The notes beneath the pieces were generated by a model. The model did not search any database, had not been told where the DNA came from, and saw only the letters and a program-made list of their open reading frames with translations. DNA of 64,000 bases from Promethearchaeota archaeon (GTDB taxonomy: Archaea > Asgardarchaeota > Lokiarchaeia > Sigyniarchaeales > SOKP01). Location: contig JAHLWP010000001.1 of assembly GCA_019057865.1 (NCBI GenBank), positions 124,001 to 188,000 of the forward strand. Direction: 5' to 3'. The stretch's first letter is position 1. Each line of letters begins with the position of its first letter. Of this stretch, positions 8,285-17,151 are shown piece by piece. The translations under genes were made by a program, and so were the position numbers.

Positions 8285-9202
8285 ATGGCAACTGTTGAAG
8301 ATATTTATTGTGAAGCTTTTGAAGGCTTAGTAGTACAATTACAAATCACAGCTCAAGATCGAGAATTTTTAAACAGAGCAGCAAATGCATTTACTGCTCT
8401 TCCTTCCACGGTTTTTGGAGATGCTGAAGGTGGAATAGTTAGATGGCTTACAGAAAAAGAAACTATTGATGGTAGACCAGGAGCAATTGTACAATTATGG
8501 GTTACTGGTACTGGCAAAAGATCTCATGCAAAATTTTATGATCAATTAGGAAGAAGGATAAGGCAAGGTATTCTTGTTGTTCCTACCACCGCAGTTTTCG
8601 ATTACTTTCCTAAGGATGTTGATACTAAATTCAATATGATGAGTAATGTAGGACACTGTGGTGATGGATATGAATGGATTGTAGAAGAGTATAATCGTAA
8701 ACTAATTAATGTCCCTATTATGATGGGATATGACTTTCTAATTGAAGAGGAACTTTCATATGCGAAGGGTGTTATGGGAGGCAATTTGTGGCTCTTCTGT
8801 GATTCTGTAGATTCTAGTGTAAAAGTAGGACGAGAAGCAGTAAAAATTATTACAGAAATTGACGATGTTTGCACTACATTTGATATATGTTCTGCTGGTT
8901 CTAAACCTGAAACAAATTTCCCCGAAATTGGACCATCAACAAATCATCCTTATTGTCCAACTTTAAGAAATAAATTACGATCAGAAGAATTTAAAGTTCC
9001 TAAGGGAGTAGAATCAATTCCAGAAATAGTCTTCAATGCTCTTAATATTGATATTGTGAAGGAAACAATGTTAAAAGTAATTCAAGGGATAATAGATATG
9101 GATGGTTTAATAAAAATCTCATCTGGAAATTATGGAGGTAAGTTAGGTAAATATAAAATCCATTTACGAGAATTAGAATTAAATAATAAATATTTCTATT
9201 AA
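8285..9202 (+). CDS. ftr: Formylmethanofuran-tetrahydromethanopterin formyltransferase
   Basis: The 305-residue protein matches Ftr across its length: an early EAFEGLVVQLQITA segment, DGRPGAIVQLW, VVPTTAVFDYFP, GHCGDGYEW, PIMMGYDF, KGVMGGNLWLF, NHPYCPTLRNK and the characteristic C-terminal SSGNYGGKLGKYKIHL. Ftr moves the formyl group from formylmethanofuran to tetrahydromethanopterin in the methyl branch of the archaeal Wood-Ljungdahl pathway (and in methanogenesis). The enzyme is cytosolic and usually tetrameric. A purine-rich AGGTGG precedes the ATG. It stands alone; no other pathway gene is adjacent. Confidence 0.96.
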   Translation: MATVEDIYCEAFEGLVVQLQITAQDREFLNRAANAFTALPSTVFGDAEGGIVRWLTEKETIDGRPGAIVQLWVTGTGKRSHAKFYDQLGRRIRQGILVVPTTAVFDYFPKDVDTKFNMMSNVGHCGDGYEWIVEEYNRKLINVPIMMGYDFLIEEELSYAKGVMGGNLWLFCDSVDSSVKVGREAVKIITEIDDVCTTFDICSAGSKPETNFPEIGPSTNHPYCPTLRNKLRSEEFKVPKGVESIPEIVFNALNIDIVKETMLKVIQGIIDMDGLIKISSGNYGGKLGKYKIHLRELELNNKYFY

Positions 9203-9210
9203 AGAGATCT

Positions 9211-9879
9211 TTATATTAAATCTTTATAATTTTCTACTTTTTGAAAGCCTGCGAGATGTTTCCTATACATTTCATATTTTTCTTCGAATACTTTATCAAT
9301 ATCATTAAGTGGTAGATCAGCATGAGTCCCTCTATCTCCGACATATTCTCCAAATTTGTTTCCATTGGCATCATAGGGAGGAAAAACAGCATCATTCTCA
9401 CCATCAAATTCAACCATTGGAAGAAATCCTCCTCTTATAGCAGTTTGTTGATCAAATGAAGGTGTTAATTTTACCCACTTATTGTCTAAATAAAATTCAC
9501 TATATCCATGGTAGTACATGACGTTGTGGCCCATATAATCAATAACTTTTTGGGAAACAAGGTGATTGATAAGGTCACATAAATGAATCCGTGCAGGTAT
9601 CCCGACTGCTCTAGCCAATGTTGATAATAATATAGATTTTGAAACACAAAAACCTTCTCGTCGGTGTATTGTCTTGCTAGCCATAAAATAATTTTTCACT
9701 TTCGGGACAAACAATGCCATGTTATATTTTATTTCATCTCTTACCCAATAGAATAAAGCAATGGCTTTTTCCTTTTGACTCTCTAAACCATTAGTAATTT
9801 CAATTGCTTTATTCATGACAGATTTTTTATTAAAATCAAAAAATTCACTAGGCAGTAGATAAATACTTAAATCCTCCAT
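9211..9879 (-). CDS. Transglutaminase-like cysteine peptidase-fold protein (copy 1)
   Basis: The 222-residue protein has the transglutaminase-like core: catalytic Cys in REGFCVSKS, His in MYYHGYSEFY and Asp in LTPSFDQQT. The upstream KAIALFYWVRDEIKYN segment is the usual helix before the catalytic Cys. No signal peptide is present, so it is probably cytosolic. Archaeal members are putative peptidases or amidases with unknown substrates. It follows a close paralogue (9938-10588) on the same strand with 58 bases between, indicating tandem duplication; the two share MEDLxxYLxPxEFxDFxKK starts. Confidence 0.85.
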   Translation of the reverse strand: MEDLSIYLLPSEFFDFNKKSVMNKAIEITNGLESQKEKAIALFYWVRDEIKYNMALFVPKVKNYFMASKTIHRREGFCVSKSILLSTLARAVGIPARIHLCDLINHLVSQKVIDYMGHNVMYYHGYSEFYLDNKWVKLTPSFDQQTAIRGGFLPMVEFDGENDAVFPPYDANGNKFGEYVGDRGTHADLPLNDIDKVFEEKYEMYRKHLAGFQKVENYKDLI

Positions 9880-9937
9880 ATATAGTAAAAAAAAGGGTGG
9901 TTCTTAAAGATTTTTTTAATTAAAAATAATGTATTTT

Positions 9938-10588
9938 TTACTTTCTATTAAGAGTTTTAATCCCTTTTTCAAATACATATTTGTAATATTTCTTTCTTAT
10001 AACTCGATCCATCTCATCATAAGGAAGTTCAGCATATACTCCTCTATCTTTGATGTATTCAATGAAGAGTTTCCCTTCAGGAGTGTATTTAGAGAGAATT
10101 CCATCATGCACCCCATCAAATTCTACAAGTGGTAAGAAACCTGCTCTTTGGGCGGTATTTTTATCAAATACAGGGGTTGCTTTTACCCATTTATTATTAA
10201 TATATATCTCACTATATCCATGATATAAAAGAATGTTCGTTCCTAAAAGATCGATTGTTTGTTGAGGTACTTTATTATTCCTAATATCTGCTAAATGAAC
10301 TTTTGCGGGAATTCCAACTGCTCTTGCAAATGAAGATAATAAAACTGCTTTTGAAACACAGAATCCATAACCTCTGCGTAAAGTTACACTTGCTTTGAAA
10401 TTTGATTTAATCATATAAAATGCACTCATCATATACCTAATTTCGTCTCTTACCCAGTAAAATAACGCTATAGCCTTTTCTTTATCGGTTTTTAAACCTT
10501 CAATAATCTCAAAGGCTTTATCACTTACTCTCTTTTTATCAAAATCGAGAAATTCAGTAGGTTGTAAATAGTTAGTTAGATCTTCCAT
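9938..10588 (-). CDS. Transglutaminase-like cysteine peptidase-fold protein (copy 2)
   Basis: A 216-residue paralogue of the downstream gene. Cys in GYGFCVSKA, His in LLYHGYSEIY and Asp in ATPVFDKNT form the likely triad. Residues differ mainly around the substrate-facing loops (for example RNNKVPQQTIDLLG against INHLVSQKVIDYMG), which may mean different substrates. Both keep intact catalytic residues, unlike the oxidase genes next to them. Located directly after the truncated oxidase copy on the same strand. Confidence 0.85.
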   Translation of the reverse strand: MEDLTNYLQPTEFLDFDKKRVSDKAFEIIEGLKTDKEKAIALFYWVRDEIRYMMSAFYMIKSNFKASVTLRRGYGFCVSKAVLLSSFARAVGIPAKVHLADIRNNKVPQQTIDLLGTNILLYHGYSEIYINNKWVKATPVFDKNTAQRAGFLPLVEFDGVHDGILSKYTPEGKLFIEYIKDRGVYAELPYDEMDRVIRKKYYKYVFEKGIKTLNRK

Positions 10589-10640
10589 GATTATTAAAAA
10601 TTAAGATCATTTTAGAAAGTTTTTAAATATAAGTAAAAAC

Positions 10641-11789
10641 CTATTTCCTCCCGTTACCCCAAAAATTATATTTACCACGGCTTAAGATATGTTTCGGATC
10701 AATTGTATCTTTAATCTTTTTCATTAGTTCATAATAACCTTTCTGATAGCCTTGAATATTTACCATATGTCTACTCAGAATATCGCCAAACATATAGAAC
10801 ATTGCTCCATGCTTAATTAGTCTTTCTAAAAGGGATTTCCAAAGCTTAAGATTAATTTCTTTAATATTTTCATGCTTTTCACCATTATAATAGCTTGGAA
10901 AACTAGTAAATCCACAAGTTAACTCAATATTGCTACCTTCAGTTAATATAATTGGACCTGTGCCTGTAATTGGTCGCATTCCAGTTATCTCTAAAATTTT
11001 TTGCATGTCTTCAGAGTGTTCAATATCCCATTGATCTAAATCTTTCATGATCTTAGGATATGCATTAATAGGTACATGACATTCTGCATCTACAGGATCA
11101 AATCCAGGTATTAATCCCCATAAGTTGTGCGCTATTAACCAGTGTCCCTGTTCTTCATAATGCCATTTAGCTATATTTCCATCCGAGATTTCTGGGCCAA
11201 ATTCTTCTGCTTTTTTACCTAATATTATTTTATCTAGTTGTGTAACTTTTGCTTTTAGTTCTGTTTCCGAGTTTGCTTCAACTGTATAAAAAATTACAAC
11301 CCTTTTTCTTTTTAAATGTTCCCACATAGGAAACATTCCATATTGAATCCCAATAGATACAATTAAATCCATGAAATACATAGTATCATAAACATCAATT
11401 CCATTTTGCCTAATTTCAGTCATAATTTGAGCTGCTGTTTCAGCAGGTTTACAAGGCATTAAGAATGTTTTGTACTCTGCAAATTCTGGTTTAGGAAATA
11501 CTTGTAGAGAAACTTTTGTTTTTACGCCAAAGATTCCATTATCCCCACAAAAAAAACCTGCTAAATCAGGACCATTTCCAAATCTATTGAATGGTAATTT
11601 TGAATATTTATTAGCCTGAGAACCAGTTTCAATTATTTCTCCTGTTGGTAAAACTACTTCTAAAGAAACTAATTGGTTAGTACAAGGTCCATACTTGGCG
11701 CATCCACCACCTCCTACAGAATGATGAGAGAGTCCTCCTCCTACTGATGAAGTTAATCCAGATCCTGGACCCATGCATCCTATATAGAG
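10641..11789 (-). pseudogene. 5'-truncated GlcD-like FAD-linked oxidase (copy C)
   Basis: From ATG 11774 the frame encodes 377 residues homologous to residues 131 onward of the neighbouring full-length oxidases (GPGSGLTSSVGGGLSHHSVG and the rest of the FAD and substrate domains). A short relic of the preceding residues (LYIGC) is still readable to about 11789, after which homology stops and an unrelated 84-codon frame begins. The missing part contains the first half of the FAD-binding PCMH domain, so the product should not bind FAD properly. The remaining frame has no stops, so truncation looks recent or the fragment is still translated. The missing N-terminus was probably removed by the rearrangement that also placed the binding-protein gene upstream. 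Confidence 0.8.
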
Positions 11790-12034
11790 TAATGTAATAA
11801 TGGTTTTATATCTTCAATAATATGATGTGGTAGTACCTCTGGTTTGTGTTCTGCGATCACACTAATAATATAAGAGCTGGGAATGATGAATTCTTGATCA
11901 CTAAGTAATATCATTAAATTATCTAATAGCCTAGATGCATTTAGAAAACGATCTTTAGAAGAAAGTAACTTATTACATTTTGAAACAAGCGGCAACAAGG
12001 AAGGGTAATTTTTGAAATGATCAGTATTTAACAT
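11780..12034 (-). CDS. Hypothetical 84-residue helical protein at rearrangement junction
   Basis: An ATG-initiated frame (MLNTDHFKNYPSLLPLVSKC...) ends at TAG 11780-11782, overlapping the truncated oxidase relic in another frame. The product is helical and soluble with no recognised motif. Its 3' end is made of the oxidase junction sequence, so the frame itself is probably truncated by the same rearrangement. It may be the N-terminus of a once longer protein or a chance frame. Confidence 0.35.
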   Translation of the reverse strand: MLNTDHFKNYPSLLPLVSKCNKLLSSKDRFLNASRLLDNLMILLSDQEFIIPSSYIISVIAEHKPEVLPHHIIEDIKPLLHYSI

Positions 12035-12407
12035 CTTAATTACAATGAATGTGAATTCATTATAAAAAGCGCTATAAATAATATAAGTGCTAAACCATTC
12101 TCGATTTTTTGTGGCAGTGAATTAGAAATTCATTTCTTTCAGGCTGAGTATCTGAGAGACGTTTGGTTTTAAGCGCGTCTTGTAATTTTGCTTGACATGA
12201 TAATTCTTTAACTGCATTTTCTTTACTAGTAGCGTTACCTACAAATCGTAATATTTAAAAGATATGAGGGCGAACATTTATATTATAAAGCAACAATTAT
12301 ATCAGTATACCTTAATTTTTTTAAGTAGCGTATAACAATTAATTCTATATAAATTATTATTCTAACTGTATCTAATGGAATCATAGATCACTCACATAAG
12401 GTGACAT
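12035..12407. other. Intergenic region with a coding-like remnant
   Basis: This 373-base gap separates the oxidase fragment from the binding-protein gene. On the minus strand, 12090-12254 is an open frame of 54 codons without an ATG near its start, reading like real protein (for example SKENAVKELSCQAKLQDAL) and ending at TAG. I do not recognise it; it is probably a gene fragment left by rearrangement. The rest is AT-rich, with AAGGTGA about 10 bases before the ATG at 12408. Confidence 0.35.
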
Positions 12408-14093
12408 ATGAATAAAAGAAATGTTGTAGTATGGATTCTTGTAGCGGCATTGGTTATATCTGGAATCAGTAATATTATTCTAGTTATAAACTATCCTCAA
12501 CCTTCCACTTCACGGGATCCTGACACACTTGTAGTGGGAATTGCATATAATCCATACACACTAGAAATTGTAAATACAAGATTCGGTCGGGATCACGTAT
12601 CAAATAATATACTTGGACAAATAGTGGAAACTCTATTTACAAATGATTTAACGGATCCGAAATTACCACGAATTAATCTATTAGCTGAATCTCATTGTTG
12701 GGAAAACACCACCACGCTTCACATCAAGCTACGTGAGGGTATTTTGTTCCAAGATGGGACTCCTTTCAATGCTACTGCGGTAAAATGGAATTTCGACCGG
12801 CTTCAATATCTTATCAATGCCACAGGAACAAATGCTGGAGAAGTTGCAGATACTCGTTCTTTATGGATGCGCCCCAATGAGAAAACTCCTATAATAAACA
12901 ACACGGCTATTACAGGTAACTATAATATCACACTCACCCTAAATGGCGCCTATGGTCCTTTTCTAAGTATGTTAACGAATATTAACACTGGAATGATTTC
13001 CCCAACCACACATATGAATGATACTTCCAGATTTATCAGTTTAAATACAGAAAATCTGGTGGGGACGGGTCCGTTTATCTATGGACATTACATTCCAAAT
13101 GTGGAAGTCGTCTTATCGAGATGGGAAGGGTATTGGAGTCATATAGCATACTTTAACAGACTACAATTCGCTATTTTTAGACCTGTTTCGGTGCTAAGAG
13201 ATGCAATGCTTCATCATCAAATCGACTACCTTATGCATTTTGAAGATGAATTCATCCCTGCTTTTGAAGCGGATGAGAGTATAATTCTAAAGAGATTTAC
13301 TGATGATACAGGCTTGCCCGGCTTAAATTACGGTTTATTGGAGTTTAATACCATTCATCTCAACGAAACATGGAGAAAAGCATTGAGCTATGCGATTAAT
13401 TATAGTTATATATTTAATGAAATGAAAGAGGGATGGGATCGAGGCACATCTCCAATTTCTCCATCGTTTGGAGCTTTATACAACACTTCCGTGAAAACTC
13501 CAGAATACAATATTACAAAAGCACGGGAAGTCATGGTATCAATGGGGTTTGGTGATATGGGATGGTCTGATGAACAATGGATCACTTCTATATTTGCTGA
13601 ACTTGGATACTATCCTTATTATTATAGCTATTTTGAGCATGAACTCAAAGAAAAGTTATTAGAATGGTATAGATTAATAGGCGTTTCTTTCTGTGGTTGG
13701 TGGGCTGTTTATCCTTTTGAAGCGTTTGAAGCATTAGATTTTTACTGGATGGGAGACGCACCAGATTTTTTTGACCCCTTTTCTATGTTATATCGGTTGA
13801 ATAACTATGAATATCTAATTTTCAGTTTTGATTGTGTGACTTATTATGTTCCTCCATTAAATGATACTTGGATTAATATCAAATTGGAACTCGTCTTAGA
13901 AACCATTGATGATGAAGCAAGAGATGAGATATATAAGGATGTTCAATGGTATTTTGCTGAGAAGCTATATCCTCATGCATTTGCATGGCATCCAAAAATA
14001 TTCTTTGTGCATTCTGCCGACCTTAGAGGTGTTCCATATAATGCAATGGAAAAATTTCAAGGAAATGTTCTATGGAGAGCAGATAATCTATAG
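12408..14093 (+). CDS. Extracellular solute-binding protein, family 5 (oligopeptide/dipeptide type)
   Basis: The 561-residue protein starts with an uncleaved-anchor-like or signal segment (VVVWILVAALVISGISNIIL) followed by a Ser/Thr/Pro-rich linker and the SBP family 5 fold: LRVGIxYNP-like strand, LHIKLREGILFQDGTPFNAT, VKWNFDRL and VGTGPFIYGHYIP. Family members deliver peptides, nickel complexes or other ligands to DppBC-type permeases. Several N-x-S/T sites fit a glycosylated surface protein. No permease or ATPase genes adjoin, so it is an orphan. Base composition and codon use are noticeably GC-richer than the flanks and it interrupts an oxidase array, both of which suggest recent acquisition. 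SD-like AAGGTGA supports the ATG. Confidence 0.88.
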   Translation: MNKRNVVVWILVAALVISGISNIILVINYPQPSTSRDPDTLVVGIAYNPYTLEIVNTRFGRDHVSNNILGQIVETLFTNDLTDPKLPRINLLAESHCWENTTTLHIKLREGILFQDGTPFNATAVKWNFDRLQYLINATGTNAGEVADTRSLWMRPNEKTPIINNTAITGNYNITLTLNGAYGPFLSMLTNINTGMISPTTHMNDTSRFISLNTENLVGTGPFIYGHYIPNVEVVLSRWEGYWSHIAYFNRLQFAIFRPVSVLRDAMLHHQIDYLMHFEDEFIPAFEADESIILKRFTDDTGLPGLNYGLLEFNTIHLNETWRKALSYAINYSYIFNEMKEGWDRGTSPISPSFGALYNTSVKTPEYNITKAREVMVSMGFGDMGWSDEQWITSIFAELGYYPYYYSYFEHELKEKLLEWYRLIGVSFCGWWAVYPFEAFEALDFYWMGDAPDFFDPFSMLYRLNNYEYLIFSFDCVTYYVPPLNDTWINIKLELVLETIDDEARDEIYKDVQWYFAEKLYPHAFAWHPKIFFVHSADLRGVPYNAMEKFQGNVLWRADNL

Positions 14094-14274
14094 AAATCTT
14101 TTTCAAATGTTATAAGAACTCTCCTTTTAGTATAGTTTGGTACTTTGGATCTCGTTTATGAAAAGATATTTTCGTTATATAACTTAACTTTTTTTTTATT
14201 CATTTTTCCATATTGATCGATGAGTCATAATAATATATATCATAATATGATTATCATCATAAATCTTTCTGCAG

Positions 14275-14349
14275 TTATGGATAATTTCCAAAACCTATAC
14301 AGGAGAATATGGCTTGCCATTCTTTTTTTAAATGTTTCAATTCAGTCAT
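14275..14349 (-). pseudogene. Remnant 5' end of GlcF-like Fe-S gene (copy B)
   Basis: ATG at 14347-14349 lies one base after the stop of the oxidase copy B, exactly as in copy A. It encodes MTELKHLKKEWQAIFSCIGF and then NYP before TAA at 14275-14277. The first 18 codons match the 5' end of the Fe-S gene at 15888-17150 (MSELKHLKKEWKAVMSCIRF). The remaining ~395 codons are gone. This shows that the oxidase/Fe-S pair was duplicated as a unit and that the second member was then deleted. Confidence 0.8.
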
Positions 14350-14350
14350 T

Positions 14351-15868
14351 TTATTTTTCACCCCAAAAATTAAATTTTCCTCTACTTAATATCATTTTTG
14401 GATCTAAAGTTTTTTTATTTGATTTCATTACATTATAATACTCTTCTGAATATGCTCCGATATCAACCATAACACGAGACATATAATCTCCCATCATGTA
14501 CCATTGTACACCATGCTCAGTAACTCTTTTCAACAGAGATTTCCATAGTTTTATATTTATTTCATCGATAATTTTATGGGCTTCTCCATTATAGAAACTC
14601 CAGAAACTAGTAAACCCACAAGTAATTTCTACATTAGTTCCATCTATTAATAGAATTGGACCACTTCCTGCAATACATCTTATTTTAGTAATTTCAAAGA
14701 TTTTTTGCATATCTTCTTGATGCTCAAAATCCCATTGATCAATATCATCTAAGATACTAGGATATTGTATTATAGGACTAAAACATTCGGCTGTGAGAGG
14801 TTGTATAGTAGGAAAGATTCCCCATAAATTATGATAGAATTGCCAATGTCCTTGTTCAGTATAATGCCATTTAGCGATATTCCCATCTGATATTTCAGGT
14901 CCTAGTTCTTCACTTTTATTTTCCACCATAATCTTATCTAATTGCCTTATCTTTTCGTCTAGCTCTTTTTCAGAATTTGCTTCTATGGTATAAAAGATCA
15001 TACCTCTCTTTTTTTTTAGATCATCCCATAATGGCAAAAATTTTTCTTGCGTCCCAAATCTCACAAGCAGATCCATAATATACATTAAATCATAAACATC
15101 AATTCCTTTTTGTCTAATCTCACTCATCATCTGAGCAGAAATTTCAAGTGAGTTTCGAGGCATTAAAAATGTTTTATAACCAGCATATTCAGGTTTAGGA
15201 AAAACTTGCAGTGAAACTTTTGTTTTTACTCCAAAAATTCCATTATCACCACAAAAAAGTGCAGCTAAATCAGGACCATTTCCAAATCTATTAAATGGGA
15301 ATTTTGAATGTATATTTGCTTGAGATCCTGTTTCAATGATTTCACCAGTTGGCAAAACAACTTCCAATGAAACTAGTTGATTAGTACAGGCACCATACTT
15401 AGCACATCCACCACCACCTACTGAATGATGAGAAGGTCCTCCTCCTATTGATGATGTCAATCCAGATCCTGGACCCATACACCCTGTGTAAAGCCCAAAA
15501 TGACATAAATATTCATTTAGTTTACTTCAAGAGATACCAGCTTCCACAGTAACTATTAAATTATCTATATCCAAATTCAATACTTTATCCATACTTTTTA
15601 GATCTAAGACAATTCCAGTATCTCCAATAGGTTTACTCCCTCCAAACTCACAGTCTCCACCACCTCGAGGGATAACTGGTACATTCTTTTCATTGGCAAT
15701 TTTGAGAATATATGAAATTTCTTCTGTAGTTTTAGGACGTATAACAATATCAGGAACACCTTGAAGATTGGAAGTAACATTCCGGGAATAAGCGTGTCGA
15801 ACATATAAGTCATTAGATATCCTATTTTTGGACACTATTCTTTCTAATTTCTGGTACAATCCTGACAT
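14351..15868 (-). pseudogene. GlcD-like FAD-linked oxidase, interrupted by TGA (copy B)
   Basis: The full frame is 505 codons, the same length as copy A: N-terminal FAD-binding PCMH domain (GVPDIVIRPKTTEEISYIL, VPVIPRGGGDCEFGG), a Gly-rich GPGSGLTSS region, and a C-terminal FAD-oxidase domain. The codon for Trp at residue 114 (AGISW in copy A) is TGA (15527-15529); reading frame is preserved on both sides. Family members oxidise 2-hydroxy acids such as glycolate or D-lactate and pass electrons to an Fe-S partner. Translation from ATG 15478 could give only a C-terminal fragment. Loss of function is the simplest reading; base-calling error is the alternative. Confidence 0.85.
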
Positions 15869-15887
15869 TTTAAATCTCTAAAATAAT

Positions 15888-17150
15888 TTATAGTTTAGAT
15901 GCAATTAGGTCAATTATATCAATAACTTTAATTTTTTCTTTGATTTCTGGCTCCATTTCTTCATAAGCATTGCTTAGATTTCCGATGCAAAAAGGACAGC
16001 TAGTAGTTAAGATTTGTGCGCCTGATTCAACAGCTTCTTTTATCCTTTCTTGTGAGATTTTAAGAGCTAATTCAGAGAATTGACTCTTCATACCTCCCCC
16101 CGCTCCACAACACCAAGCATTATTTTTATTTCTTTTCATTTCGACTAATTCAATTCCAGGTATTTTAGAAAGAACTTCTCGAGGGATTTCATAAAGATTC
16201 ATATGACGTCCTAAATGGCAGGGATCATGATAAGTGACTTTAACTCTTTCCATCTCTTCTTTAAAAGATATTTTATTGTTATTGATTAATTCCACCAATA
16301 TTTCTGTTATGTGTTTCACTTCAAATGGTAATTCATAGCCTAGTAATTCAGGATAATCTTTTTTCCAAGTTCTATAACATCCTGCGCAAGCTGTAAATAA
16401 GGTTTTAGCACTTTTATTTTTGAATTCATCAATATTGTGCTTAATCATTTCAGTTATAGATTTTTCATCACCAATCCTTATAGCAATAGAACCACAGCAC
16501 CACTCATCTTTAGACATTGCAATTTCTATTCCTGCTGCTTTCAATATTTTCATCATGCTTTTTAGCGTTTCTACTTGTCTTAAGGGCATGGTACACCCTC
16601 CAAAAAACATTAAGTCTCCCTTTTCCTTAATCTCAGGAAATTCCTTTATCCAATCAAATTTTTTATCTTTATCTTCTCCATAAGGATTCTTCATATTATC
16701 ATCGTTCATATACTCGATTAGATCACCATGTCCATCCAGAGGAGCAAAACCAGCCTCAACTAGATCCTTTCTTAATGCTTCCCATACTTTTACATGATCG
16801 ATCCAATTGCTTGTGGGAAGAACAATATATGGATTCTGAGACATATGGCAAACCTCAGTACAATTCCCACATTCGCTGCATTGGTAAACCCATTCAGCAA
16901 GTTCTCTACTCAAAGGAATTTGACCTTCTAAAATGCTCTTGAGAACATTCATTCTTCCCCTTGCAAAATATATTTCAAAACCTTCCTCTTCCTTAGCTTC
17001 CAATACAGGACATGTTAAATATCTACCAACAACAGGTCGAATGGCATACCCACAATCTCCGCAGCCCAAATATAGATTCCAGGAGCTCTAGAACCTTATA
17101 CACGACATGACCGCTTTCCATTCTTTCTTTAAATGTTTCAATTCACTCAT
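15888..17150 (-). pseudogene. GlcF/HdrD-like Fe-S oxidoreductase, early in-frame TAG (copy A)
   Basis: The natural start is ATG 17150, one base after the oxidase copy A stop, but codon 21 is TAG (17088-17090). After it the frame is open: a first cluster motif GCGDCGYA with a later CP, a ferredoxin-type CSECGNCTEVCH, and two CCG domains (GGCTMPLRQVET with WCCGS; CHLGRH with WCCGAGGG) as in GlcF, LutA and HdrD. Such proteins transfer electrons from a flavoprotein oxidase to membrane carriers or heterodisulfide-type acceptors. Initiation at TTG 17069 would restore all cysteine motifs and lose only 27 residues, so a functional product cannot be excluded. Length otherwise normal (420 codons). Confidence 0.75.
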
Positions 17151-17151
17151 T

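Noticed and set aside
2248..9202. Evidence of methanogenesis
   Set aside because: Ftr and marker-like genes also serve the Wood-Ljungdahl pathway in non-methanogens and no Mcr gene is visible.
14220..14438. Plus-strand 72-codon open frame
   Set aside because: It overlaps the antisense of the oxidase end and the Fe-S stub; composition is that of non-coding AT-rich DNA.
17088..17090. TAG as pyrrolysine in the Fe-S gene
   Set aside because: The protein is not a methylamine methyltransferase, the site is outside the cofactor motifs, and no pyl genes are in the window.
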